A DNA stretch of 64,000 bases from Bacteroidota bacterium (GCA_947468275.1 CANIKO010000004.1:167429-231428); one strand, 5' to 3'. Positions 1-8,857 are shown, numbered from the stretch's first letter. Program-made: numbers and translations. The notes: generated by a model from the sequence alone, not told the origin.

Positions 1-24
1 GTTTTATCGACTGGAATTGTCTTT

Positions 25-471
25 TTAATTCAAGAGCGTCTTAAACCAACTAATAAATTTATCTTTTTCATATTCATTAGTGGTCTGTGGATTCTCGTGT
101 GCCATTATATCGCTTGAAAAGAGAACCAGATTGACATTGTCTTTGCTTACACAAAGTATCATAACAACTGAACCGCTTCCTGTATTTGACTTCCAAGCAT
201 AAACTGTTAAGTCTTTAATATCATAAAGCCAATTCCAATCATCAAATCCATAATTTATTTCTTCAATAAATCTTTTTTTACTGTATCCCGATAAATCAAA
301 ATAAAATTTATACTGGTCATGAAAAGTCAGAACTTCTTTTGAAATACTGCTCAAGGGAACATATTTCTTCACACCACCTGAATCACTTTTCACTGTTGAC
401 CAAAGAAATTGTTGTCCAAATGCTGAATTTGTTAAGGTCAACAACAAAATAACAATGCCAATATTTTTCAT
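25..471 (-). CDS. hypothetical secreted protein
   Basis: A protein of about 148 residues with a clear N-terminal signal peptide (MKNIGIVILLLTLTNSAFGQ, cleavage probably after the FG-Q region). I recognise no family. The mature part is mixed polar and aromatic with several Trp residues and no membrane segment, so a periplasmic or secreted location is inferred. The ORF track starts four codons earlier at a TTG (483); I prefer the ATG at 471 because the signal peptide then begins normally with Met-Lys. It stands alone on the minus strand. If the tRNA-end remnant at 648 is real, this gene would lie inside an integrated element, which would fit its orphan status. Confidence 0.6.
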   Translation of the reverse strand: MKNIGIVILLLTLTNSAFGQQFLWSTVKSDSGGVKKYVPLSSISKEVLTFHDQYKFYFDLSGYSKKRFIEEINYGFDDWNWLYDIKDLTVYAWKSNTGSGSVVMILCVSKDNVNLVLFSSDIMAHENPQTTNEYEKDKFISWFKTLLN

Positions 472-647
472 AATGTTCTTCAAGTAATATTCAAAAGTAT
501 AAATTTTTTATTTAAACGGATTTATCTAAATAGTAATTTTTAAAATACCACTAACTATTATATATGTGTGTTGTACAAATCAGGATTATGTAAGTAATCG
601 TATAGATCAACGACCTGATAATAATCACGTAGAAAGTTAGAATTCGC

Positions 648-667
648 TTCAATTCCCGCTACTGGCT
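648..667 (+). other. possible tRNA 3'-end remnant (att-like site)
   Basis: The bases read as a T-loop (TTCAATT), the 3' strand of a T-stem (CCCGC), a 3' acceptor strand (TACTGGC) and a discriminator T. Every conserved T-loop position (T54, T55, C56, A57, A58, C61) is matched. A strong intrinsic terminator follows one base later, as expected after a tRNA gene. The 5' T-stem strand (GCGGG expected) and the rest of the tRNA are absent upstream. A 3' tRNA fragment of about 20 bp is the usual duplicated attachment site of tRNA-targeting integrases. This is an inference; no integrase is in the window. Confidence 0.4.
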
Positions 668-668
668 T

Positions 669-701
669 AAAAAAGGTTGATAGAAATATCAACCTTTTTT
701 T
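669..701 (+). terminator. intrinsic terminator hairpin
   Basis: Perfect 13-bp arms (AAAAAAGGTTGAT / ATCAACCTTTTTT) around a 6-nt loop, followed by T. The A and T runs make it work in either direction. No coding gene runs into it on the plus strand, and the first gene on the right is read away from it, so it is best explained as the terminator of the tRNA whose 3' end seems to lie directly upstream. Confidence 0.75.
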
Positions 702-727
702 ATTAGGTTGCTTTAAATAGTTTAATT

Positions 728-783
728 GGTTAAAATGGTGATTAGTTAGATAATTTAACAAATCACAAATCACCATTTTAACC
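728..783. repeat. inverted repeat, 16-bp perfect arms
   Basis: GGTTAAAATGGTGATT at 728-743 is repeated inverted at 768-783, with a 24-nt AT-rich loop. Fifteen bases of the right arm (AATCACCATTTTAAC) recur exactly at 18396-18410 inside another inverted repeat, so this belongs to a dispersed family. It lies just upstream of the hddA promoter. Confidence 0.75.
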
Positions 784-802
784 ATTTTACAACCACTTTA
801 CC

Positions 803-810
803 TACTTTTG
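803..810 (+). promoter_or_regulatory. putative -7 box of hddA promoter
   Basis: TACTTTTG fits the Bacteroidota -7 consensus TAnnTTTG and ends 7 nt before the hddA ATG at 818. No clear -33 TTG is visible. Transcription would start at or within a few bases of the start codon, so the message may be leaderless. Confidence 0.5.
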
Positions 811-817
811 CACCCAC

Positions 818-1840
818 ATGATTATTAAAAGTAAAGCCCCTCTTCGCATTGGTTTAGCAGGTGGAGGCACAGATGTTAGTCCTTATTCCGATCTTTACGG
901 AGGTTCCATTCTAAACGCCACTATAAATAAATATGCCTATGCTACTATAGAACCCTTAGAGGGAGACATTATTGAATTACATTCAATTGATAAAAATGAA
1001 ACACTTACCTACAAATCGATGCCAGTTTTGGAGGCCAATGGGAATCTTGATTTACTAAAAGGGGTTTATAATAGGATCGTAAATCAATTTACCCATAAAC
1101 CACTTTCATTCAGACTTACTACATATGTAGATGCACCGGCGGGTTCAGGGTTGGGGTCAAGTTCAACTTTGGTGGTAGCTATTATTGGTGCTTTTGCCGA
1201 ATGGCTTAATTTACCTTTAGGCGAATACGATATTGCCCATCTTGCTTTTGAAATAGAACGAATTGACCTAAACATGGCCGGTGGCAAGCAAGACCAATAT
1301 GCTGCGACGTTTGGCGGGTTTAATTTTATGGAGTTTTATAAGGACGATAAAGTAATAGTTAATCCTTTACGTATTAAGAGAAAGTATATTACCGAACTTC
1401 AAAATAATCTAGTATTGTTTTATACTGGAACTAGTCGTAATTCCAGCAATATTATTGAAGAACAATCCAAAAATATAAAAGATAAATCGGTAGATGCCAC
1501 AGAAGCTACTCATCGCTTAAAAGAACAATCTATTAAAATGAAAGAAGCCTTATTAATGGGGCATTTGGATAAAATAGGGGAGATACTGCATTTTGGATGG
1601 GAGCATAAAAAGCAAATAGCTAAAGGTATTAGCAATCCTGAAATTGAAGCCATTTATGCAGCCGCTTTAAAAGCAGGTTCAAATGGCGGTAAAATATCAG
1701 GAGCAGGTGGGGGAGGTTTTATATTTTTCTATTGCCCCGGCAATACCCGTTTTAAAGTAATCGATGCCATGAGAGCCTTTAACGGCAGGGTAGAAAACTA
1801 TGAATTTACTACCGGCGGCTTGTATACTTATACAATGTAA
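818..1840 (+). CDS. hddA: D-glycero-alpha-D-manno-heptose 7-phosphate kinase (GHMP kinase)
   Basis: This is a GHMP-family sugar kinase of 340 residues, the usual HddA length. It begins with the substrate motif PLRIGLAGGGTDVSPY, carries the ATP-binding motif DAPAGSGLGSSS at about residues 105-116, and ends with the third GHMP motif (GGKISGAGGGGF, about 290-301). HddA phosphorylates D-glycero-D-manno-heptose 7-phosphate at C1 to the alpha-1,7-bisphosphate in the cytoplasm. The stop overlaps the next ATG by one base (TAATG), and a nucleotidyltransferase and GmhB-type phosphatase follow, which supports the heptose assignment over fucokinase-like relatives. The sedoheptulose-7-phosphate isomerase gmhA is not in the window. 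Confidence 0.88.
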   Translation: MIIKSKAPLRIGLAGGGTDVSPYSDLYGGSILNATINKYAYATIEPLEGDIIELHSIDKNETLTYKSMPVLEANGNLDLLKGVYNRIVNQFTHKPLSFRLTTYVDAPAGSGLGSSSTLVVAIIGAFAEWLNLPLGEYDIAHLAFEIERIDLNMAGGKQDQYAATFGGFNFMEFYKDDKVIVNPLRIKRKYITELQNNLVLFYTGTSRNSSNIIEEQSKNIKDKSVDATEATHRLKEQSIKMKEALLMGHLDKIGEILHFGWEHKKQIAKGISNPEIEAIYAAALKAGSNGGKISGAGGGGFIFFYCPGNTRFKVIDAMRAFNGRVENYEFTTGGLYTYTM

Positions 1841-2550
1841 TGGAATCGTTTCCTGATATAATAATATTGGCCGGAGGATTTGGAACACGGCTAAAAAGTG
1901 TGGTTAAGGATGTTCCAAAACCGATGGCACCTATAGCCGGAAAGCCTTTTTTGGAATGGCTAATAAATTACCTTTCTGTTTTTAACCCTAATAAAATAAT
2001 ACTAAGCACAGGTTATAAACATGAAACGATTGAAGCACATTTTGGAAAAAGCTTTAAAAATATTCCTATTGTTTACAGCATTGAAACCAACCCATTGGGA
2101 ACAGGGGGAGCCATTAAAAAAGCTTTAAATTTAGTAGAAACTGAAAACTGCTTGGTATTGAACGGGGATACTTTTTTGCAAATTGACCATCCTAATTTTC
2201 TGAATTTTCATAATGTAAATAAAGCGCTGTTTTCGATGGCCTTAAAACCTATGAAGAATCCTGCCCGTTATGGAACCTTAGAAACTGAGGGAGATACCAT
2301 TAAAAAATTTAATGAAAAAAATCCTAAATTATCGGAAGGGCTTATCAATACAGGTGTATATTTGATGAATAAGTCAATTATTAAACATTTACCTATACAG
2401 GAAAAGTTTTCATTTGAAATTGACTTTATGGAACTTAAAACCAGCGAAATGGAAATGAAAAGTTTTATTACCGACGATTATTTTATAGATATTGGTATTC
2501 CTGAAGATTATAAAAAAGCAAACGATGAATTCCCAAATATTTTCAATTAA
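1840..2550 (+). CDS. hddC: D-glycero-alpha-D-manno-heptose 1-phosphate guanylyltransferase-like nucleotidyltransferase
   Basis: A 236-residue sugar-phosphate nucleotidyltransferase. The N-terminus has the NTP-binding signature (ILAGGFGTRLKSVVKDVPKPMAPIAGKPF, quoted in part: LAGGFGTRL and KPMAPIAGKP), followed by LNGDTF, the metal-binding Asp region. The family transfers a nucleotide to a sugar 1-phosphate; HddC makes GDP-D-glycero-alpha-D-manno-heptose. The guanylyl preference is inferred from its place between hddA and gmhB, since the sequence alone would also fit other hexose-1-phosphate transferases. It is translationally coupled to hddA, and its 3' end overlaps gmhB by 26 nt. Confidence 0.82.
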   Translation: MESFPDIIILAGGFGTRLKSVVKDVPKPMAPIAGKPFLEWLINYLSVFNPNKIILSTGYKHETIEAHFGKSFKNIPIVYSIETNPLGTGGAIKKALNLVETENCLVLNGDTFLQIDHPNFLNFHNVNKALFSMALKPMKNPARYGTLETEGDTIKKFNEKNPKLSEGLINTGVYLMNKSIIKHLPIQEKFSFEIDFMELKTSEMEMKSFITDDYFIDIGIPEDYKKANDEFPNIFN

Positions 2551-3061
2551 ATCTGATTCAGCTTTATTTATTGATCGAGACGGGGTAATAAACAAATTGC
2601 GAGTGGCCGATTACGTCAAACAAATCAACGAATTTGAATTGTTGCCGGAGGTAATTCCAGCTTTGGAAATTTTAAGACCTTTATTTAAACGAATTTTTGT
2701 AGTAACCAATCAGCAAGGCATAGGTAAAGAATTAATGGTCGATTCAATTGAGGAGATACATAATCATTTTTTGGAGCTATTGCCTTCCAATCTTCGCCCC
2801 GATAAAATTTACCATTGCCCGCATTTAAAAGACGATAATTGCGTTTGCCGTAAACCCAAACCCGGTATGGCTTTAAAGGCTAAAAATGATTTTCCTGAAA
2901 TACAACTCACCAATTCAATTATGATTGGCGACAGTCAAAGTGATATGGAATTTGCAATAAATTCAGGAATTATGCCGATATTTATTTCAGAAAATTCCAA
3001 CCCCGAAATTCCAACATTTAGTAATATTTTGACATTTGCCCTAAGTTTAGTACAGAAATAA
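2525..3061 (+). CDS. gmhB: D,D-heptose 1,7-bisphosphate 7-phosphatase (HAD family)
   Basis: A HAD-superfamily phosphatase of 178 residues. The catalytic motif is FIDRDGVIN near the N-terminus. The zinc-binding loop typical of GmhB is present (CPHLKDDNCVCRKPKPGM), as is the late HAD motif GDSQSD. It removes the 7-phosphate of heptose bisphosphate between the kinase and nucleotidyltransferase steps. The ORF track begins at 2492, but the first 11 residues there lie inside hddC and are not family-like, so I use the ATG at 2525. With hddA and hddC it forms a three-gene operon supplying activated heptose for a surface glycan. Confidence 0.88.
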   Translation: MNSQIFSIKSDSALFIDRDGVINKLRVADYVKQINEFELLPEVIPALEILRPLFKRIFVVTNQQGIGKELMVDSIEEIHNHFLELLPSNLRPDKIYHCPHLKDDNCVCRKPKPGMALKAKNDFPEIQLTNSIMIGDSQSDMEFAINSGIMPIFISENSNPEIPTFSNILTFALSLVQK

Positions 3062-3120
3062 CAGCCTTTTGTAAAAAATAGCATTTTTAAGAAACGTATT
3101 TAACGAAATTTGCGTTAAAT

Positions 3121-6100
3121 TTGATAGAAGACTTGAAAAGACTCCTTTCTATATTATTGATTTCACTTTTCCTTGTTCCTTTGGCTCAAGCTACGCATCT
3201 TATAGGTGGCTCTATGAGTTACCAAAATTTAGGACAAAACTCAAAAGGAAATTATAATTTCAAAATATCACTATCCCTTTATCGCGATTGTAAAGGTAGT
3301 GTAGCCAACACTGTTCAATTTACTAATGATATAGAAATCGGGTTCTATTATAGCAATAATAAAGCCCTTTACAAAACGGCTCATATTACCTTAGTTTCCA
3401 AAAAGCTTGTACAAGCCCCAGGAAGAACGGATTGCCCTGCCATTTTAAATGCCTGCATTGAAGAGGGGTTTTATGAAGGAGTTGTTGAATTAATTCCATC
3501 AACGGTAGGTTATGAATTTACTTTCGAATTGTGTTGCAGAAATATTCAGAACAATATTGTAGCGGGAAGCACAGGGCCCATGCAGGGACAAACTTATTAT
3601 TGTAAAATTCCTCCCACAAATATCAAAAATAGTTCGCCGGTTTTTATAAATGGCGTCCCATCACCTTTTATGTGTGCCAATGATACCACTTCGTTTTTAA
3701 ACACCGCTGTGGATCCTGATGGCGATTCACTTGTTTATTATTTTGTTAAACCTTATGGAAGTATAAGTGATGGGGCAATTTTAAATCCTCCTAGTAAAAT
3801 GACTTTGCCATCTATAATTTACAATAATGGCTTTGATGAAAATCGCCCTTTTGGTGCTAGTGGGTATTCAAGTATTGATAGGTTTAATGGACTTACTCAA
3901 TATTTTACCAATATCACCGGAAACTATATAGTAGCTGTCGAAGTAGCTGAATATAGAAATGGAATACTCTTAAGCACAGTAAGGCTCGATTTACAAATTA
4001 TTTTTATTAATTGTACCCCAAATAGAAAACCTAACATTAGCAGTGATAAAGGAAAAAGCTTTACTATAGAGGCAGGAAGTAAATTGTGTTTTAATGTTAT
4101 TTCAACGGATGCAGATAATGATAATTTAAAATTAACTCCTTCGGGTGATATTTTCACAGGTTTTAATGGATGGAAGGGCCCAAAAGCTACATTATCTTCC
4201 AAAACGGGTAAAGGAAATATTATCTCTGAATTTTGTTGGCAAACATCTTGTGATCAGGCAAGCCCTAAACCATACCAGTTTGCAGTAACTGTAGTTGATG
4301 ATGGTTGTCCAGGAAAATTCAATTCTGTTAATTTCACTATACTTGTTAATCCATTTAATAGTAAACTAGGCATTTCAGGTGTTATAGATCCTTGTCAAAA
4401 TACCGCTACAACTTATCAAGCACTTTTTTTGGCAAAAAATTCAACATTAGAATGGGAAGCCATTCAGGGAATAATTTTAACAGGACAAGGTACCAATCAA
4501 ATTGGTATTAGATGGAACGGCTCGGGAATAGGTAAGGTAAGATGCAGGGAAATTTCCCAATATGGCTGCCTTGGAGAATGGAAAGACTTTATTATAAATA
4601 TCAAAACAAGCCCAGCAACACCTGTTATCGTTGGAAAAGACACTGTTTGTATTAATTCAACAGAAATTTATAAAATTGGTTCAACGTTGCTTCAGTCTTT
4701 TTGGTTTGTTAAATCAGGTAATAAAATTTCAAGTTCTAATTCAGATTGCAATATAAATTGGGATGTCATAGGCAATCATACTTTGAAGGTAATAACTGTA
4801 GCTAATGGATGCTTTAGTGATACAGGATTATTAAAGGTAAATGTTCGTAAACCGAATCCAAATATTATTGGGCCGGCTTCTGTTTGTCCTAATTCTCGAA
4901 AGATTGAGTATAATGCATATGGAATTAGTAGCTCATCTTATCAATGGACTATTGCAGGAGGAAGTATTGCCTCAGGAAATAATACCTCAAAGATTTTTGT
5001 AAATTGGGGCAATGCAGGAACCGGAAATTTGACGGTTATAGAAACCGACCGTTTTGGATGTAAAAGTGATCCTATTTCTTTAACAATAAACAAATCTTAC
5101 ATTTTAGATAGTGAATTCCCAAAAGGAAAGACATCTGTTTGCGAGTTTGAAAAGGGAGTTCAATATTTTGTATTTCCAGCCAATGGGGCCACTTATGTTT
5201 GGGGGATTTCAGGTGGAAATATATTTCCACCCGGAAATACTAATGCAATAAAAGTTGATTGGGGGAAAGGAGGATTAGGTAGTGTGACAATAACAAAAAC
5301 AGCTTTTGATAGTGTTAATTTAAAACTTTGTTCAAGCTTACCTGCAAAACTGAACGTAGTAATTAATCCAACACCTACTGCCTCAATTATTAACGGAGAT
5401 TATGAAGTTTGTCAATTGGCCGATTCTTTAACTTATTCAGTAAACGGATTCGTTGGAAGTAAATATTTTTGGAGGGTAAATGGCAATTTGAATAACATTA
5501 TAGGGCAAGGAACAAATACTATAAAACTAGCTTGGAATGCACCGGGCCAATTCAATATAGAGGTAACCGAGGTATCAAAAGACAGTTGTTGGGGAAATGT
5601 AATTGATACATCTGTAATTGTTCATCCTAAACCTGCAGCAAATTTAATTATTGGTCCGGCCATTGTTTGTGATCCTGATTATTTTAATAGAAAATATATT
5701 ATTAGTGGATTAAATAATTCATTTTATTCATGGTTGGTTAATAACGGAAATATTATTTCGGGAAATGGGAAAGATAGTATTATTGTTAATTGGACTGAAA
5801 ACGAACCAGCATGGATAAAAGTTATTGAAACCTCTGAATTTGGTTGCTCCGGTGATACATTAACTAAGAATGTAATTCTTGATAAGTTGAACATCGAAAT
5901 GTTAGTGGTATCTGTAGGAAAACCAGATAATAAAATGGAAATTAGTTGGAAGAATGCAAATTCAAAATCAATCCCTAGAAACTATGAATTGGATAAAAGG
6001 AATGCTAGTTCTTTGGTCTGGAAAAATTTGGCCACCGTAAATAATTTCACAAATTATATTGAGCAACCATTAAATACCGACATTAATGCCTTTGATTACC

Positions 6101-6708
6101 GAATAAAAGTTAAAGATTTATGTGGAATTGAAAAAACCTCTGACATACATACCAACGTTTGGTTATCTGGAGCAAAAACAGAAGATCCTTATGCTATAAA
6201 AATGCAGTTTTCAAATTATATGGGTTTTAAAAATGGAGTGAGCAAATATGTGTTGTACAGAAAAATAAGTGACAACGGAGATTTTTACCAACCTTATGAT
6301 TCTTTTTCAACTCCCGAAAATATGTTTTATAAAAATGGCCTTGATGGTTATAGCCAGTGTTATAGAATTTTAAGTTTTGAAAATGGTGGAAATAATCAGG
6401 TCAGTTGGTCTAATGAAATCTGTTTCAATTTTTCCCCAACTATTTATATTCCTAATGCCTATTCGCCAAACAATGATGGCTTAAACGATAAATTTGTAAT
6501 AAGTGCAGGAGCTATAAAAACTTTCAGTATGAAAATATTTGACCGTTGGGGAGAAAAACTTTGGGAAACTGAAGATTATACCGCTGCTTGGGATGGCTTC
6601 TATAAAGAAAAGCCTGTTCAAATGGATGTTTACGTGTACACCGTAACTTTAACTGATTTTAGAGATAAAGTTTATAAAATGAACGGCACGGTGCATGTAA
6701 TAAGGTAA
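3121..6708 (+). CDS. large secreted PKD-like protein with gliding-motility-associated C-terminal (type B T9SS) domain
   Basis: The 1195-residue precursor has a signal peptide ending near AQATHLIGG. Residues about 25-420 form a Cys-containing module starting LIGGSMSYQNLG that resembles the protein at 32518. Then come about six tandem 85-90-residue PKD-like modules, each with a pattern of VC, Y.W...GG.I..GN and VNWG. The last 85 residues (YIPNAYSPNNDGLNDKF, FDRWGEKLWE, WDG) are the CHU_C/TIGR04131 sorting domain, so export through the type IX system is predicted. No ATG fits: the start is TTG at 3121 or, giving a neater signal peptide, TTG at 3133. An adhesin role is inferred. The minus-strand gene downstream ends 2 nt away. 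Confidence 0.85.
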   Translation: MIEDLKRLLSILLISLFLVPLAQATHLIGGSMSYQNLGQNSKGNYNFKISLSLYRDCKGSVANTVQFTNDIEIGFYYSNNKALYKTAHITLVSKKLVQAPGRTDCPAILNACIEEGFYEGVVELIPSTVGYEFTFELCCRNIQNNIVAGSTGPMQGQTYYCKIPPTNIKNSSPVFINGVPSPFMCANDTTSFLNTAVDPDGDSLVYYFVKPYGSISDGAILNPPSKMTLPSIIYNNGFDENRPFGASGYSSIDRFNGLTQYFTNITGNYIVAVEVAEYRNGILLSTVRLDLQIIFINCTPNRKPNISSDKGKSFTIEAGSKLCFNVISTDADNDNLKLTPSGDIFTGFNGWKGPKATLSSKTGKGNIISEFCWQTSCDQASPKPYQFAVTVVDDGCPGKFNSVNFTILVNPFNSKLGISGVIDPCQNTATTYQALFLAKNSTLEWEAIQGIILTGQGTNQIGIRWNGSGIGKVRCREISQYGCLGEWKDFIINIKTSPATPVIVGKDTVCINSTEIYKIGSTLLQSFWFVKSGNKISSSNSDCNINWDVIGNHTLKVITVANGCFSDTGLLKVNVRKPNPNIIGPASVCPNSRKIEYNAYGISSSSYQWTIAGGSIASGNNTSKIFVNWGNAGTGNLTVIETDRFGCKSDPISLTINKSYILDSEFPKGKTSVCEFEKGVQYFVFPANGATYVWGISGGNIFPPGNTNAIKVDWGKGGLGSVTITKTAFDSVNLKLCSSLPAKLNVVINPTPTASIINGDYEVCQLADSLTYSVNGFVGSKYFWRVNGNLNNIIGQGTNTIKLAWNAPGQFNIEVTEVSKDSCWGNVIDTSVIVHPKPAANLIIGPAIVCDPDYFNRKYIISGLNNSFYSWLVNNGNIISGNGKDSIIVNWTENEPAWIKVIETSEFGCSGDTLTKNVILDKLNIEMLVVSVGKPDNKMEISWKNANSKSIPRNYELDKRNASSLVWKNLATVNNFTNYIEQPLNTDINAFDYRIKVKDLCGIEKTSDIHTNVWLSGAKTEDPYAIKMQFSNYMGFKNGVSKYVLYRKISDNGDFYQPYDSFSTPENMFYKNGLDGYSQCYRILSFENGGNNQVSWSNEICFNFSPTIYIPNAYSPNNDGLNDKFVISAGAIKTFSMKIFDRWGEKLWETEDYTAAWDGFYKEKPVQMDVYVYTVTLTDFRDKVYKMNGTVHVIR

Positions 6709-6710
6709 TC

Positions 6711-8012
6711 TTATTCCAACCCTTTCACCCAGCCTGAAATATCCTCAATCACATACATCGGCACATTTCCTCCGTTAAAATATTCACTTGGATTTGGTTT
6801 TCCTTCCCCTTCAATAAATAAGTGATTTAGTTTTGGATAGGAAATAAACGACCAATTCTTTTTTTCAAGATACCCGGTTTTCCAAAGTTTTAAATCCTCA
6901 TTTGTTACCTGATAATCTCTGTCACCCTGTAAAAATAATACAGGCATATCAAGGGTTTTAAGAACTTCAACAGGTTTATAATTTTTCACATCTATCCAAA
7001 ATGCCGTTGGCCAATAACCAAGCAGTTTCAATTTTGGTTTTGAAGTAAGTAATTTATCACTTCTTACAAAATGAACCTTTTTCATTTCTTTTTTTAGAAA
7101 TAGTTTTTCAGGCACACTCACCTTTCCATCCAGTTCAGTTAAATAATGATATTGATATTCAATAAGCGCATCAATAGGGCGGGAGCAACCGGCTAATGAA
7201 ATTCCACCTTTCACACCATTACAATTTTTTAAAATTAGTGGCAATGCATATCCACCTAGGCTATGGCCAATAATATAAATTTGGTTTGTGTCTACATCCG
7301 GGCGGGTTTTAGCTAATTTAAAAGCATTTACAGCGTCGGTTACCGTTTCATCCCACAGGGTAAATTGCATTGTATCAAATTCCATTTTGTAAACCAAGGT
7401 GCGCTTATCATATATCATACACGAAATTCCTTTGGTTAATAAACCTAAATAAATATCTTTAAAAACCTTGATTGGGCCAATACCTTCGTATCGGTTGTTG
7501 GCTCCCGAACCATGAACAAAAATAACAAGAGGCACTTTTTTTGAAAGGTCTTTTGGGTACACAATTTCGCCGGGTAAATTATATTTTCCAGAGATTATAA
7601 CTACATCTTCTTTATTATAAACTAGATTATTGCCGAAAGTGGGTAAGGTATATACTTTGGGGGTTAAGGTAATTCTATTTATTTCCCCTTTATCACTTAG
7701 CGATGTTGTTAATTTTAAACTGCCTTTTTCAAAGTAAACAATAGTAATATATTGATCTGTTTTTTTGCCTTTAACAATAATTGTTTTGTCATTTGATTTA
7801 TACTTACCAAATTCTTTTTCCAAACCTTGCCAAGAAGTTTTAAGAAAATGAACAGAAACTGATTTTTTTAAATTTTTATCAAATTGATTATGCAGTTTTC
7901 TGTAATTATGATGCTTTAAATATTTAATAGCTTTTTCCTGATGCTTGTATTCCTGCGCTTCGCAAAAATTTGCAAATAGAAGTAATAGAAAAACTAACCT
8001 TAATCCATTCAT
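6711..8012 (-). CDS. secreted alpha/beta hydrolase with DUF3887-like N-terminal region
   Basis: A 433-residue protein with a signal peptide (MNGLRLVFLLLLFANFCEA). Residues about 25-130 resemble the small DUF3887-type domain often fused to hydrolases. The rest is an alpha/beta hydrolase with the nucleophile elbow GHSLGG, an acid residue in LQGDRDYQ and a catalytic His in KLNHLFIEGEG. The oxyanion region VIFVHGSG is also visible. The family cleaves ester or related bonds; the substrate cannot be told. It is read from just upstream of an AT-rich repeat and converges with the preceding secreted protein gene. Confidence 0.8.
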   Translation of the reverse strand: MNGLRLVFLLLLFANFCEAQEYKHQEKAIKYLKHHNYRKLHNQFDKNLKKSVSVHFLKTSWQGLEKEFGKYKSNDKTIIVKGKKTDQYITIVYFEKGSLKLTTSLSDKGEINRITLTPKVYTLPTFGNNLVYNKEDVVIISGKYNLPGEIVYPKDLSKKVPLVIFVHGSGANNRYEGIGPIKVFKDIYLGLLTKGISCMIYDKRTLVYKMEFDTMQFTLWDETVTDAVNAFKLAKTRPDVDTNQIYIIGHSLGGYALPLILKNCNGVKGGISLAGCSRPIDALIEYQYHYLTELDGKVSVPEKLFLKKEMKKVHFVRSDKLLTSKPKLKLLGYWPTAFWIDVKNYKPVEVLKTLDMPVLFLQGDRDYQVTNEDLKLWKTGYLEKKNWSFISYPKLNHLFIEGEGKPNPSEYFNGGNVPMYVIEDISGWVKGLE

Positions 8013-8038
8013 AACTTATAATTCATAACTCATAATTT
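8011..8038. repeat. AT-rich dispersed repeat (AATTATGAGTTAT family)
   Basis: The minus strand reads AAATTATGAGTTATGAATTA then TAAGTTAT, nearly the same as the units at 26064-26149. It fills the spacer between the start of the hydrolase and the stop of the pseudouridine synthase gene. Confidence 0.55.
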
Positions 8039-8793
8039 TAAACTGTATCATATTTATGAAGCAGTTTTAAAAAGGTTCCAAAATCCTTGGGATACTCAGC
8101 TTCCAACTCATATTTTTTATCATACAATTCAAAGTGAAGACTACGAGCATGCAAAGCCACGCGGTTCATCATAGGTTGTTCTTCAGTATCTTTACTTAAT
8201 GAAAATTTGCGCTTAATTTTTGAAAGCATCGGCATGGTTCCACCGTACTGAACATCGGCTGCCAGCGGTGCATTTTGCGATTTCATGTGAACCCTTATTT
8301 GATGCAATCTGCCCGTAAAAGGATAGCATTGCAAAAGTGTAAAATGTCTGAAAATTTCAAGAGTATTTACAATCGTTAAGGATTCTTTACCCTCTCTAAA
8401 ATCAATTTTGGCATAACCTTTTGAATTAACTTTTAGAGGTTTGTTAATTTCTAGGTGATCAAAGTGATGGCAACCTTCGGCAATAGCATGATACCATTTA
8501 GTTACTTTTCGGTGTTCAAACTGAATCGCCATTTGGCGATATACCTCATTATTTTTAGCAAATAATATTATACCAGTTGTTTCTTTATCTAACCTATGGC
8601 AAACCTGGATATCAGGCCACTGCTTTCGAGCCAAGCCTAATAAAGATTTTTTGGTTTCATCTCGCTCATCCAAAGTGGATAAAAAGGCAGGTTTGTTAAT
8701 TGCCACAATGTGTTCATCTTCGGCAACTATTAGTTCGGTGATATGTGGGAATTTAAGATTCAATTTTAATATTTTGTTTTTTGGGGGGTTCAA
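8038..8793 (-). CDS. RluA-family pseudouridine synthase
   Basis: A 251-residue RNA pseudouridine synthase. The catalytic motif HRLDKETTGIILFAKN contains the essential Asp, and the later RLHQIRVHM motif is typical of RluA/RluC/RluD. There is no N-terminal S4 domain, so it is a short RluA-like form. It converts specific uridines in rRNA or tRNA to pseudouridine; the target cannot be assigned. No ATG is available near the N-terminus. The track start is a TTG at 8793 that lies inside a perfect 18-bp palindrome; a second TTG near 8765 is an alternative start. Confidence 0.82.
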   Translation of the reverse strand: MNPPKNKILKLNLKFPHITELIVAEDEHIVAINKPAFLSTLDERDETKKSLLGLARKQWPDIQVCHRLDKETTGIILFAKNNEVYRQMAIQFEHRKVTKWYHAIAEGCHHFDHLEINKPLKVNSKGYAKIDFREGKESLTIVNTLEIFRHFTLLQCYPFTGRLHQIRVHMKSQNAPLAADVQYGGTMPMLSKIKRKFSLSKDTEEQPMMNRVALHARSLHFELYDKKYELEAEYPKDFGTFLKLLHKYDTV

Positions 8794-8851
8794 AATTTTG
8801 AACCGATGACCTATAACGGTTTACTTCACAGGGGTTCGAAATTTTGAACCC
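8787..8851. repeat. pair of GGTTCAAAATTTTGAACC palindromes
   Basis: A perfect 18-bp palindrome (8787-8804) and a 20-bp near-palindrome (GGGTTCGAAATTTTGAACCC, 8832-8851, one mismatched pair) stand 27 nt apart between hisS and the pseudouridine synthase gene. They could be operator half-sites, RNA hairpins or a small repeat family; the sequence does not decide. Confidence 0.7.
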
Positions 8852-8857
8852 TTACTT

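Noticed and set aside
560-620. Possible complete tRNA ending at 667
   Set aside because: No GCCAGTA 5' acceptor strand or D-arm occurs at the required distance upstream, and the 5' T-stem strand does not pair.
558-785. 75-residue minus-strand ORF
   Set aside because: It runs through a strong terminator hairpin, an inverted repeat and the tRNA-like remnant, and its composition is not protein-like.
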